A stretch of 46,929 bases of DNA from Candidatus Zixiibacteriota bacterium (GCA_020346225.1 CP070777.1:2442547-2489475), one strand, 5' to 3'; shown: positions 26,349-35,919, counted from the first letter of the stretch. Translations and numbers: made by a program. The notes: generated from the sequence alone by a model not told the origin.

Positions 26349-29339
26349 ATGCTGCAGCCGGGACGGCAGTTGGCGCATTTCAAAATCATCAGAAAGCTCG
26401 GTGAAGGCGGTATGGGGGCGGTGTATCTGGCCGAGGATACCAAGCTTCACCGCCAGGTCGCTCTCAAGGTGCTGCTTCCCGAAATCTCCGACCGGGCCGA
26501 CCGCATCGAGAGATTTCAGCGCGAAGCTCGCCTGGCCGCCCAGATTTCTCATCCCCATGTGATGGGCATTTTTGACATCGGCACCGCTGTTGATCCGGAC
26601 ACGTCGAAGGAACTCAAGTATATTGTCATGGAGCACGTCGAAGGGCAGTCTCTCTCGGCCTACCTGAGCGAAACGCAGGTCGACCTCGCCGGCGTCGTCA
26701 AGCTGGCCGAGAAAATCGCCTCGGGATTGGCCGCCGCCCATAAGCTGAATATCGTACACCGTGACATCAAAGCCGACAACATCATCATAAACGCGGAAGG
26801 TGAGCCGAAGATTCTTGGTTTCGGCCTGGCCAAGCCCGCCTCCGGACTCTTCGAGGCCGGGGATCATTCCCTCACTCAAACGGTCGGAAGCGGGGAATTG
26901 ACCCGGGCCGGGAAGATTCTCGGCACGGTTTCGTACATGTCACCGGAGCAGTCGCGCGGCGAAAAGATTGACACCCGTTCGGACATTTTCTCCTTCGGGG
27001 TGCTGCTTTATCGCATGGCCACGGGCGAATTTCCCTTCGCCGGCCCCACTTCGGTTTCCACCCTGGCCAAAATTCTCGAAAGCCGCCACGAATCACCGCG
27101 AGTCAAGAATGAAAACGTGCCCCCGGAACTGGAGCGCATCATAGACAAGTGCCTTCAGAAGGATGCCGACGACCGCTACCAGGATACGCGCGACCTGGTG
27201 GTGGACCTGCGCAACCTCAGGCGGCTCTACGACAGCGGTGTGTCCGATACCGTCTCGGCTGAAGTTGAGCGCGCCGCTCGACCGGTCAGGGAAAAGGTAT
27301 TCCGGCTGGGCTGGAAACAGTATTCCCTGATTATCCTGGCCATGATTCTGATCTTTGCCACCATCTCCGAAATCCTTGAGCGGAACGGCTCGCCGCGCAC
27401 CCGCGCCGTGCTGGCTCAGGGCAACAGCCTTGCCATCCTCGGGTTCGAGAACAAGACGGGTGACGCTGCCCTCGACTGGCTGGAGACCGGGCTGCCGGAG
27501 ATCCTCCTCACTGACCTGGCTCAGTCCGAGGCTATCACTATTATCAGCCGGGAGAGAATTATTGATTGCTTTCCGGAAGACAAGAAGACCCGTCATACCT
27601 TCGACGAGTGCGTCGAGGCGGCCGGATCACTCGGCGCCGTCAATCTCCTGTCCGGCGCCTTTTACAAGCTCGGCGACAAGATTCGTATCGACGCCCGGCT
27701 TCAGGATGTGGCCACCGGCAACGTCATCGCCGGCGAGAAGGTTGTCGGCGACGACCCGTTCACGCTGGTCGACAGTCTCACCGCCAAGATTGCCGCCTCG
27801 CTCAACCTCGCCGGAAGCCTGAAAGAAGACAGAAATGTCGCCACCTATACCTCCTCGTCTCCCGAAGCCTTTCAACACTATCGGCGCGGTGTCGATAAGA
27901 TGTATCTGGAGCTTTACGACGAAGCTATCGACGCCTTCAACCAGGCCCTTGCCATCGATTCCACCTTTGCCCTGCCGTATATGCGGATCGGGATGTGCCA
28001 CATATTTCAGGGCAAGCAGCAGGAAGGTGCCGATTACATCGCCAAGGCCAGGCAGTATCAATCGAAGCTGCCCGCCAGGGATCAGAGCCTTATGGAGGTC
28101 TATGCCGATATCTGGCTCGATCAGGAATTCGACGATGCCTTCATCAAGATGGCGTCGTTTGTCAAGCGCTATCCCGACGACAAAGAGGCCCACGCCATAT
28201 ATTCCATGTTGGTGAACGTCTTTACCGGTGATACCACCAAGGCCTTCGCTCACCTCGATACCGCTCTGCTGATTGACCCCGGTTACCAGCTGGCCCTGAG
28301 CCAGTATGCGGCCCTCTGCGAAGCCAACGAGCAATATGACCGGGCCATTCGCTATGCCGAAACCGTCCAGCGTCTCCATCCGGAATCACCCGAACCTTAC
28401 CTGATGCTCGCTCGAATCTATGCCTCGCAGGACAGGTATGACGATGCCATAGACGAGCTGAATTCGTTGATGAATAGAATCGGCCCGCACCGGGATGCCC
28501 TCGCCCGAGTCAGCGACCTCGAAATCGTGAAGAGGGAATTCGACGAGGCCCGCGCCGCTCTCGAAGAATTCAGGCGCCTGATCGGTGATGATGGCCACCA
28601 GTTGTTCCGGTATTATACACGCAGAGCCAATCTGGCCGTGTGGCAGGGACGGTTCAGGGCCAGCATGGACGACCGCTTCCGTGCCTACCGGGAGGCCACC
28701 GGCACCGGGGACAGCGTGCTTACCTTCTCGGCTCTGCACGCTGTAGCCTCCTATTACCATCGCTTTGAAATGCATGACAGCGCCCTTTTCTATGTCAGGG
28801 AGGCTAACCGCTGGGCTACCGCCTTTAACCTGATCAACTACCCCCTCCGATCCGTCGACTGGGACCATTCCCGGGCCGACGAAATGGAGCCTCTCTTCAA
28901 GCAGTCGCTGGAAGAAATGAGGCGCCGTCTCCCTTCGGAACTGTGGCATGTCGTCGATAATCTGGAGGGAATGTTCTACGCCTTCGGCGACAACGACACG
29001 GCCTCTCTTATCCGCATATACGAAGACCGGGCCGAAACAGAGAAGAACGTCAATGTCTATGACGGGGGCAGGCTGCTGGGCACGCTGCTGGTTCTCACCG
29101 GTCGCTTTGACGAGGGCAAGGCCGCCATCGAGCAGAACCTGAAACGGGTCAACGACCTGACCACGGCCTACCACTATCTGTCGTCCAAATACTATATCGG
29201 TGTGGCTGAGGAGGGTCTGGGCAACACCGATGAGGCTATCCGCAATTACGAAGAGGTCCTTCGCCACTGGCGTGACGCCGACGTGCAGATCGATATCGTG
29301 AAAGACGCCCGTCGCCGGCTGGCCGATCTGACCGGCTAA
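26349..29339 (+). CDS. Transmembrane Ser/Thr protein kinase with TolB-like and TPR regions; DFG is GFG
   Basis: A 996-residue Pkn-type Hanks kinase. The ATG at 26349 is 8 nt after AGGAGG; the GTG at 26343 is too close. Domains: kinase 10-290 with glycine loop LGEGGMGAVYLAE, Lys40, Glu59 and HRDIKADN (137-144), then a SPE activation-segment end (198-200). A membrane helix lies near 324-343. A TolB/FlgO-like region follows (NSLAILGFENKTGDAALDWLETGL), then many TPR-like repeats to the C-terminus. The magnesium-binding DFG motif reads GFG (157-159, codon GGT at 26817). Every other kinase motif is intact. The TPR part would be outside the cytoplasm if the single helix spans the membrane. Confidence 0.93.
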   Translation: MLQPGRQLAHFKIIRKLGEGGMGAVYLAEDTKLHRQVALKVLLPEISDRADRIERFQREARLAAQISHPHVMGIFDIGTAVDPDTSKELKYIVMEHVEGQSLSAYLSETQVDLAGVVKLAEKIASGLAAAHKLNIVHRDIKADNIIINAEGEPKILGFGLAKPASGLFEAGDHSLTQTVGSGELTRAGKILGTVSYMSPEQSRGEKIDTRSDIFSFGVLLYRMATGEFPFAGPTSVSTLAKILESRHESPRVKNENVPPELERIIDKCLQKDADDRYQDTRDLVVDLRNLRRLYDSGVSDTVSAEVERAARPVREKVFRLGWKQYSLIILAMILIFATISEILERNGSPRTRAVLAQGNSLAILGFENKTGDAALDWLETGLPEILLTDLAQSEAITIISRERIIDCFPEDKKTRHTFDECVEAAGSLGAVNLLSGAFYKLGDKIRIDARLQDVATGNVIAGEKVVGDDPFTLVDSLTAKIAASLNLAGSLKEDRNVATYTSSSPEAFQHYRRGVDKMYLELYDEAIDAFNQALAIDSTFALPYMRIGMCHIFQGKQQEGADYIAKARQYQSKLPARDQSLMEVYADIWLDQEFDDAFIKMASFVKRYPDDKEAHAIYSMLVNVFTGDTTKAFAHLDTALLIDPGYQLALSQYAALCEANEQYDRAIRYAETVQRLHPESPEPYLMLARIYASQDRYDDAIDELNSLMNRIGPHRDALARVSDLEIVKREFDEARAALEEFRRLIGDDGHQLFRYYTRRANLAVWQGRFRASMDDRFRAYREATGTGDSVLTFSALHAVASYYHRFEMHDSALFYVREANRWATAFNLINYPLRSVDWDHSRADEMEPLFKQSLEEMRRRLPSELWHVVDNLEGMFYAFGDNDTASLIRIYEDRAETEKNVNVYDGGRLLGTLLVLTGRFDEGKAAIEQNLKRVNDLTTAYHYLSSKYYIGVAEEGLGNTDEAIRNYEEVLRHWRDADVQIDIVKDARRRLADLTG

Positions 29340-29366
29340 GGCCGCCCGTGTCGCAATGCACCACTG

Positions 29367-29390
29367 ACCCGCTTGTGCGGGTTTTCTTTT
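29367..29390 (+). terminator. Intrinsic terminator after the kinase gene
   Basis: ACCCGC-TTGT-GCGGGT hairpin (29367-29382) followed by TTTCTTTT, 27 bp after the kinase stop codon. The T-tract runs into the -35 element of the next promoter. Confidence 0.85.
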
Positions 29391-29417
29391 GTTCGCAGAC
29401 CGGAATTCGCTTATATT
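29389..29417 (+). promoter_or_regulatory. Promoter of the MFS gene, apparently leaderless
   Basis: TTGTTC (29389-29394), a 17-bp spacer and TATATT (29412-29417). The ATG at 29427 is 9 nt past the -10 box, so the leader would be 2-3 nt. No Shine-Dalgarno is seen. Confidence 0.6.
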
Positions 29418-29426
29418 CACCGAACT

Positions 29427-30647
29427 ATGCTCTCCAGAGGCCTGGCATACCTGAGGCAGTTTGAGAAGAACCTTTGGATTCTTTCCTTGGGCTGGTTTGT
29501 CAGTGCCCTGGGATTTGCCATCTCGATTCCGTTCATTGCCATCTACTTTCATGCCAGCCTGGGTATGTCGATGTCCCAGATCGGCCTGTTTTTCGGGACC
29601 CTGGCCGTGGTGCGAGCCGTCTTTCAGGCGCTGGGCGGCGAAGCCTCCGATCGCATCGAACGCAACATCCTCCTGATTTATTCCCAGTTCTTCCGCGCCG
29701 GTGCCTTTCTTTTTCTGGCTGCGGCTATTTATAGCGACTGGGGTTTCTGGGCCGTCTCGGCGGCCATGCTGGTCAACTCGATTTTCGGAGCTGTCGTGCA
29801 GCCGGTTGCCAATGCCATGGTTTCGGATATCCTGCCGGTCGAGAAACGTCTCGACGGTTACGCTATCACGCGGTCGGCCGGTAACCTCGGTTGGGCGGTG
29901 GGCCCGGCCATAGGGGGCTTCTTCGCCGGATACTCTTACGGCCTGCTCTTTCTGATTTCGTCGGGTATCACCCTGCTTTCGGCGTTTGTCTTTCTCATGT
30001 TTCTCAAGCCGCCCGCCGCCGCCCGGGCCACTGACCGGTTCAAGTTCTCCGACCTTATCGCTGTCAGGAAAGACTCCAACCTGGCCCGGCACTCCCTGCT
30101 GATTTTTGCTCTGTACCTGGTGGTAGCGCAGTTGATCGCGCCGTTCTCGGTGTACGCCGTGGAAATGGCTGACATCAGCGAACACCAGTTGGGCATTCTC
30201 TACACCATCAACGGTCTCATGGTGGTCCTCCTGCAAATTCCGGTCACCCGGTTCCTTTCGGGCTGCCGGCTGACGGTGCAACTGGCGATGGGTGCTTTTG
30301 TCTATGCCGTCGGCTACAGCCTGGTGGGAATCCTGCCCGGTTTCTGGTATTTCGTCCTGGCCATGATTGTCGTGACGAGTGGCGAGATGTTCATGTCGCC
30401 GCCTTCACTGGCGCTGACCTCGCGCCTGGCGCCGGACGGTCGCATGGGCCGCTACATGGGCATCTTCGGTTTCTTCGTGGCCGCCGGTTGGTCCTTTGGC
30501 CCCCTCTACGGGGGCGTGATACTGGACCACTTCGGCCAGAGCCCGCCCCTGGCGTGGATTATGATTTCTTCGCTCGCCGTACTGTCCGGATTGGGATATT
30601 TGATGTTTACCAGAAGGCTGCCCCAGCGTTTCAACACCAGGTCGTAG
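29427..30647 (+). CDS. Major facilitator superfamily transporter
   Basis: A 406-residue inner-membrane protein with twelve hydrophobic segments and the MFS loop pattern between helices 2 and 3 (GGEASDRIERN). A GWAVGPAIGGFFAG motif in helix 5 resembles drug:proton antiporters of the DHA type. An in-frame start at 29373 would lie inside the terminator hairpin, so the ATG at 29427 is used. The gene converges with the paralogue array, with 7 bp between stop codons and no terminator between them. The substrate is unknown. Confidence 0.9.
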   Translation: MLSRGLAYLRQFEKNLWILSLGWFVSALGFAISIPFIAIYFHASLGMSMSQIGLFFGTLAVVRAVFQALGGEASDRIERNILLIYSQFFRAGAFLFLAAAIYSDWGFWAVSAAMLVNSIFGAVVQPVANAMVSDILPVEKRLDGYAITRSAGNLGWAVGPAIGGFFAGYSYGLLFLISSGITLLSAFVFLMFLKPPAAARATDRFKFSDLIAVRKDSNLARHSLLIFALYLVVAQLIAPFSVYAVEMADISEHQLGILYTINGLMVVLLQIPVTRFLSGCRLTVQLAMGAFVYAVGYSLVGILPGFWYFVLAMIVVTSGEMFMSPPSLALTSRLAPDGRMGRYMGIFGFFVAAGWSFGPLYGGVILDHFGQSPPLAWIMISSLAVLSGLGYLMFTRRLPQRFNTRS

Positions 30648-30654
30648 TTGGCCG

Positions 30655-33249
30655 TTACTTGATGATAACGAACTTGCCTATCTGCGTTCCCCGATCCGAC
30701 TCGACCACCCAGTAATAGATGCCGCTTACCGCCGCCTGAGTGTTCCGGGTTATCAAATCCCAGGTGTCATGCATGGCCTCCGGTCCGCCGTCGGGAAAGT
30801 CATGGTCGATTTCCCGTACCAGGTCACCGTCGAGAGAATAAATGTATATCTTGCAGACGCGGGGTAGGTTGGCGAAATGGATACGCCGCATACGGTCAGC
30901 CGACAGAATGCCGTCGGGATTCTCCAGTCCGTCGGCTTCGTAATCGGCATCCGCGCGGTAAGGATTGGGATACACATAGACCTGCAGATTTTCCTGTTCC
31001 ACTCGGTCTACCGATGTCAGGGGATAGGCTACCTGCGCTCCCTGAGCTACCGGGCTTTCCAGCGCGCCCAGCCCCACTTTCGGTGAGCCGAAATCAAAGG
31101 CCGTGACATTGACATAGTAGGGTATGGTGGGAAGAAGGTCTTCGACAACGACCTCGTACTCGAAGTACTTGAGGCGCCCTTCTTCGGTGAGTTCATCCGG
31201 TTGAGCCAGCAGCGGGTCAAGGTCCGACGGATAAGGCTGCTCCGGATACACTTTGGTTATCGGCGTGTTCACCCCGAAAAGGCACTGATTGTAATCCTGA
31301 GCCGTGAAGTAAAATATCGAGTCCGGGAAGCCGGGAAGGACATAGGGATCGCTTACCGTCCATTCGAGCGGTTGAAAGTCGTCGTCACCGATGGCCGTGC
31401 CGTAGAGTTCCTGGAGCTGCTCCGGCGAGAAGGGTTCATCCAGAAGCCGGTAGGTTTGCCGGATTACATCATAAACGTACTTGTTGTAGTTCTCTCTGTC
31501 AAAAGAGGCCACCAGACTGAAACTGATTGCCCTCTCGTCGTGGCCCAGATACACCCGGTATCCCTCGAAATCAAGTAATCCGGAGAAGCGATCACCGGTT
31601 GTTTCGGAGCGTTGCCCGTTGAAGCGGATAGTCAGGTTACCGACCCCCGGTGTGATCCAGAAGTCCGGCGGCGGCGGGGGAGAAGCCCCGCGCAGATCGG
31701 CCACGCCGTCTCCCTCGTACCAGGTCGTATCGCAGCCGGCCAGGACAATCCCGGTGTCGGTTACCAGCGTATCATAACAACACACCCGGAACTTGCCGCA
31801 ATAACCATCGCCGTCGCTGTCAACCCCGGGATTGTCGTAAATCCACGAGGCCCACCGGGCGTTGGTGGCAAAGCTTGTGAAATCGAGCCTGCTGTGGAAT
31901 TCGTGGGGATTGTACGGGTCCCAGGAGCTTTCGAAATCGTCCGGCCGGACATGGATATTATCGCCGCCGACCCAGGCGAAAGTTATCGGTAATTTCTCGC
32001 CCGGGTCAATATCGAATGGCCCGAAAGACAGAAGATTTCGAACGTCGAAGCCGTCGGCGAAGTTGACGGCGTCCTCCGGCGGCGGCAACCAGCCGTCTGC
32101 CGTGTGGTCCAGAGCGGTGTATATCAGGTCGTAGTCGAACTCGTCATGCCTCATGATATAATATCTGTTCCGGTCGCCGACCGGTGTTCCCATGCGGGGG
32201 CCGAAGTCCCGCCACGGGTCGTCCGGCGTCTCCAGGCGTCTGGGTCCGAAATCCTTGCTCGGATTGCCGTAATTGATGATCCACCAGTTGTAAGAATATT
32301 TGAGCGAATCGGACGGTGTCCGAACCACGCGCGCACCGACCGCCGCGAGGGGAGACTCATCATTCCAGGCGCCGTCGATAGGATCGCCGTCGTTGTCGGT
32401 GTGGTACGCGATGTTGACCGTGTCAATGTATCCGCAGCCCTCCCGGGCCGGGTGGGTCGGGTAAAATCCCACCAGATCATCGGTCCAGTGGTCGGAGTCA
32501 CGGTTGTTCAGGTGCCACACGTCACCGTCGATCCATATGCCCATGTACACGTTCTCCAGACGCTCATGTCCGATATTCTCAATGCGGTAATCGAACATGA
32601 TGAAATCATCGGCATAGTCGTAACTCCACGCCATTGAACGCTGCGTCGCCTTTATGTTCAGCGGGCGATGGGTGGTTTCCTCGTTAAACTCGCAGTAGCC
32701 GGTTCGGGTCATGTTCACGTCGGTGACCGTGTCCGTGTAGTAACAGATGATATCCTGCTCGGAATGAGCCTGATCGGAATAGTACTTGCTGGATGGGTCG
32801 ATCGTCTGGTACGTAAACTCACTGGCTTCGCCCGGATCGGGCCATAATTCGTAAGTACAGTAAAAGTCATCGGTGCCCACCGAAACCAGTGTGTCGCGAC
32901 CCACCACGGCACCCACCCAGAGGGCCGCCACCCAGAGATAAACCAGGTTGGTGTTGCGCGGATACACGCAGGAGCAGATCAGCTGCCCCGTGAACGGGTC
33001 GACCTCCGACTGCCCCTCGGTACCGAAGGTGCCGTTGTTGCCGATGACCAGCTGCATATTCCCGCGCGTGTGGGCGGAATACAAAACCACCGGCACGTCT
33101 GCCGAGAGGCTGGTCAGCCCCGGTTTCTCGCCGGCGGCTATCATTGACTTGATATCGGCGGCATGGGTCGTCACCGAGGTAATTGCAAATACAAGAACCG
33201 CCAAAAATGCGACTTTTTGGCGGGTCCCCTGATAGAATAGTCTGTTCAT
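30655..33249 (-). CDS. Large exported protein, tandem paralogue 1 (FnIII-like, FlgD-Ig-like C-terminus)
   Basis: An 864-residue exported protein, the last and most divergent member of a four-gene tandem family. A signal peptide (MNRLFYQGTRQKVAFLAVLV onward, cut near HAA) is followed by the family N-terminal region with FWVGAVVGRDTLVS-like text. The centre has an acidic DxDxDG loop (GVDSDGDGYCG), a CC pair, and WYEGDGVADLRGASPPPPPD, followed by an FnIII-like part with DFEGYRVYLG. The last ~110 residues (YPNPYRADADY, IYIYSLDGDLVREI, SGIYYWVVES, KFVIIK) form an FlgD-Ig / type IX-sorting-like domain. A TTG at 33264 is possible, but the ATG at 33249, 15 bp after paralogue 2, gives a normal signal peptide. 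Function is unknown. Confidence 0.85.
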   Translation of the reverse strand: MNRLFYQGTRQKVAFLAVLVFAITSVTTHAADIKSMIAAGEKPGLTSLSADVPVVLYSAHTRGNMQLVIGNNGTFGTEGQSEVDPFTGQLICSCVYPRNTNLVYLWVAALWVGAVVGRDTLVSVGTDDFYCTYELWPDPGEASEFTYQTIDPSSKYYSDQAHSEQDIICYYTDTVTDVNMTRTGYCEFNEETTHRPLNIKATQRSMAWSYDYADDFIMFDYRIENIGHERLENVYMGIWIDGDVWHLNNRDSDHWTDDLVGFYPTHPAREGCGYIDTVNIAYHTDNDGDPIDGAWNDESPLAAVGARVVRTPSDSLKYSYNWWIINYGNPSKDFGPRRLETPDDPWRDFGPRMGTPVGDRNRYYIMRHDEFDYDLIYTALDHTADGWLPPPEDAVNFADGFDVRNLLSFGPFDIDPGEKLPITFAWVGGDNIHVRPDDFESSWDPYNPHEFHSRLDFTSFATNARWASWIYDNPGVDSDGDGYCGKFRVCCYDTLVTDTGIVLAGCDTTWYEGDGVADLRGASPPPPPDFWITPGVGNLTIRFNGQRSETTGDRFSGLLDFEGYRVYLGHDERAISFSLVASFDRENYNKYVYDVIRQTYRLLDEPFSPEQLQELYGTAIGDDDFQPLEWTVSDPYVLPGFPDSIFYFTAQDYNQCLFGVNTPITKVYPEQPYPSDLDPLLAQPDELTEEGRLKYFEYEVVVEDLLPTIPYYVNVTAFDFGSPKVGLGALESPVAQGAQVAYPLTSVDRVEQENLQVYVYPNPYRADADYEADGLENPDGILSADRMRRIHFANLPRVCKIYIYSLDGDLVREIDHDFPDGGPEAMHDTWDLITRNTQAAVSGIYYWVVESDRGTQIGKFVIIK

Positions 33250-33264
33250 AGATCGATGCAACAA

Positions 33265-35832
33265 CTACATGATGATGACGAGCTTGCCGACCTGTGTTTC
33301 GCCGTTCTCAGCCTCCACGGTCCAGTAATATATCCCGGACACAACTTTCTGGGTATTGCGGGTTATCAGGTTCCACGTATCGTGCGAGGCTTCCGGGTCG
33401 CTGATATCCCTGTTGTGCTCTAGCTCACGCACCAGGTCGCCGTCCATAGTGTAAATGCGAATGGTACACCTGGCCGGCAGATTGGCAAAGTGCACGACCC
33501 GAACCCGGTCATCGGGTCGGTCCGTGTCCATACGGCCCTCGAAACTGTCATCTCTATAGCCGGCATCGCTGCGGTAAGGATTAGGATAGACAAATACCTT
33601 CAGATCGCCGTCGGTTACCGCCTGCGGCGAGGCGAGCGGATAGGCCGCCTGGGCGCCTGTGGCGCGGTTCGACTCCAGCGAGGCCAGGCCCGATTCCGGT
33701 GAGCCAAAATCAAACGCCGTAACGTTGACGTACCATTCCACCGTCGGCAGAAGCTCATCTATGATAAGTTCATATTCGTAGTATTTCAGCAGGCCTTCTT
33801 CCGTCAGCTCGCTGGGGTCGCATGAATCCGGGTCCAGGTGGGACGGGAAAGGCTGATCCCCGTATACCTTGCTGATCGGCGTACTCTGTCCCAGAACGGA
33901 GGCATTGAAATCCTGGGCCTCAAAATAGAAAATGGAATCCATGGAGCCCGGAAGTGTGTACGGACTGCTCTGGGGCCAGGCGTTCGGGTCGAAGTCCTCG
34001 CCGTACAATGCCCTCAGCGAGTCCGCCGAGAACGGGATCTCGGTCAGTTCGAAGCCGGCTTCGGGCATGCGGTCTGGATTGTACACAAACTTGTTGTAGT
34101 CTTCCACATCATATGACGCCACCAGGCTGAAGCTTGATTCGCGTTCGTCGCGCGAGATATAAACCCGGTAACCCTCGAAATCAATCATGCGGGAGAACAC
34201 GTCGCGGCTGGTCTGGGTGGCCGTGCCGTTGAACCGTACCCGGATAGCGCCCACCGTCGGCTCCAGCCACGTATCGGGCGCCGGCGGCGGTGAAGCTCCG
34301 CGGAAATCCGGAACTCCGTCGCCCTTGTACCAGATGGTGTCACACTGGGTCCCGGCTTCATCAAAGCAGCATTCACGGACGGCCCCGGAATCACCGTCAT
34401 TGTCAGAGTCGACCCCCGGATTGTCATACACCCGCGACGCCCAGGTCGAATTCAAGGCCATGTCCTCAAAGCCCAGATTGGCGTAGAACAGGTCGGGATT
34501 GTTGGGCAGGTTGTTGACATTGGCAGGGTCCCGATGGAAGTTCTCCCCGGCAATATAAGCGAACGAGATTGGCAGCCGCTCGCCGGGGTCGATGTCGAAC
34601 GGTCCGAAGGAAAGCAGGTAACGCGTGTCGTAGCCGTTGGCCAGATCGGCGGCGTCCTCCTGCGGCGGGTAAGCCCAGAGCGGGTCGGTCGGCGGTATCA
34701 CCGCCGTGTACACTTGGTCAAAATCGAACTCCATGTTGCGCAGCATGTAGTACTTGTTGCGGTTGCCTTCAGGCGTGCCCTGGCCGCCGGTCTGGAAATC
34801 ACGAAACTCTTCCTCCCACCGGCCCACCCAGCTGCGCTCGCGAGGACCATAATCCTTGTTCGGGTCCCCGTTGGATATCCACCAGTTGAAGGAAACATCG
34901 AGCACGTCGGCCGGCGTCCTGACGATTCTCATGCCGGTTACGGCGGGACACGAATTGTCCGGATAGCTCCCGCCGGCCGGGTCGCCGTCGTTGTCGGCGA
35001 TCCACGCGAGATTGACGGTGTCGACGAAGTCGCACGTACCTTCGTAGTTGCTTATGAATGTCTCTTTGAAGCCGCAGATGTCATCGGTGTGATAGTCCTG
35101 CGTGGCCTCCCAGCCGACATCACTGTCGTTGTAGAAGCCCATATAAACGTTTTCCAGAGGCGTCTGCCCGATGTTCTTGATCTCGTAATCGAAGAGGATG
35201 AAGTCTTCGGCATAAGCATACGACCAGGCGTAGGAACGCTGGGTAACCTCGATATTAAGAGGGATATGGCCCCGGCCGTCCCAGGTACCGAAGGGATCGA
35301 GATATTCCGCCGTGTCGGAATACCTGGCTATGAAATCCTCCTCGGAAACGGCGCCTTCGTATATCTCGGGGTTCTCCGGCGAGCGAATCGACTTATATAT
35401 CATCGCTCCCCCGAATTCCTCCGGGTCGGGCGAAAACTCGTTGGCGTTCCGCGACCAACCGTCGGCACCGCTGGAAAGAAGGGTGTCCCGGCCGACCACC
35501 GCTCCCACCCAGAACGCCGCCGCAAAAAGATACTCGACGTTCGAATTTTTGGGGTATTCGCACGAGGGAACCAGCAGGCCGGTGATGCAGTCGAGGGAAC
35601 TGCCTCCCGCCGGCCAGCCCGTGCCCAGCGTGCCGTTATTGTTCACCGACAGACTGATCTTGCCGACCCGGTGGGCGACAATACAAAAAGCCGGAGCCCC
35701 CTGAGCCGAGAGACTGGAACTCGTATATTTATCGGTGTCCACATCGATCGATGCGCGGGCCTCAACGGTGCCTGACACCATAAAAACCGCTAGCAGGATT
35801 ACTGATACAATTTTGGTGGCTTTTGAAATCAT
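33265..35832 (-). CDS. Large exported protein, tandem paralogue 2
   Basis: An 855-residue protein with a classic signal peptide (MISKATKIVSVILLAVFMVS, cut near EARA). It follows the family plan: VAHRVGKISLSVNNNGTLG; WVGAVVGRDTLLSSGADGW; NIEVTQRSYAWSYAYAEDF; the FNWWISN stretch; SFGPFDIDPGERLPISFAY; the acidic loop GVDSDNDGDSG with CC and a later C; WYKGDGVPDFRGASPPPAPD; FnIII-like DFEGYRVYISRDERESSFSL with a long insert; and the C-terminal FlgD-Ig-like domain ending KLVIIM. It is closest to paralogue 3 by eye. A 335-bp gap with hairpins separates the two, whereas paralogue 1 follows after only 15 bp. Role unknown; cell-surface or secreted placement is inferred. Confidence 0.87.
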   Translation of the reverse strand: MISKATKIVSVILLAVFMVSGTVEARASIDVDTDKYTSSSLSAQGAPAFCIVAHRVGKISLSVNNNGTLGTGWPAGGSSLDCITGLLVPSCEYPKNSNVEYLFAAAFWVGAVVGRDTLLSSGADGWSRNANEFSPDPEEFGGAMIYKSIRSPENPEIYEGAVSEEDFIARYSDTAEYLDPFGTWDGRGHIPLNIEVTQRSYAWSYAYAEDFILFDYEIKNIGQTPLENVYMGFYNDSDVGWEATQDYHTDDICGFKETFISNYEGTCDFVDTVNLAWIADNDGDPAGGSYPDNSCPAVTGMRIVRTPADVLDVSFNWWISNGDPNKDYGPRERSWVGRWEEEFRDFQTGGQGTPEGNRNKYYMLRNMEFDFDQVYTAVIPPTDPLWAYPPQEDAADLANGYDTRYLLSFGPFDIDPGERLPISFAYIAGENFHRDPANVNNLPNNPDLFYANLGFEDMALNSTWASRVYDNPGVDSDNDGDSGAVRECCFDEAGTQCDTIWYKGDGVPDFRGASPPPAPDTWLEPTVGAIRVRFNGTATQTSRDVFSRMIDFEGYRVYISRDERESSFSLVASYDVEDYNKFVYNPDRMPEAGFELTEIPFSADSLRALYGEDFDPNAWPQSSPYTLPGSMDSIFYFEAQDFNASVLGQSTPISKVYGDQPFPSHLDPDSCDPSELTEEGLLKYYEYELIIDELLPTVEWYVNVTAFDFGSPESGLASLESNRATGAQAAYPLASPQAVTDGDLKVFVYPNPYRSDAGYRDDSFEGRMDTDRPDDRVRVVHFANLPARCTIRIYTMDGDLVRELEHNRDISDPEASHDTWNLITRNTQKVVSGIYYWTVEAENGETQVGKLVIIM

Positions 35833-35890
35833 GGCGATATACTCTGGTTTGATAGTTTTATAGACTGACGTTTATCCTCTTGAGTCGGTT

Positions 35891-35919
35891 CAAAAAAAAC
35901 ATGACACTTCTAGTGTCAT
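35891..35919 (-). terminator. Intrinsic terminator-like hairpin with T8 tract
   Basis: Read on the minus strand: ATGACACT-AGA-AGTGTCAT followed by GTTTTTTTTG. The 8-bp arms are perfect (35901-35908 and 35912-35919). It lies about 250 bp after the stop of paralogue 3 and before the start of paralogue 2. Confidence 0.7.

Noticed and set aside
28386-30281. A 631-codon open frame on the minus strand across the kinase and MFS genes
   Set aside because: It runs antisense to two well-supported genes, shows no domain or start signal, and its composition is that of a GC-rich shadow frame.
34534-35775. A 413-codon plus-strand frame opposite paralogue 2
   Set aside because: Similar antisense frames appear opposite the other paralogues as a by-product of their codon use; no signal peptide, motif or ribosome-binding site supports it.
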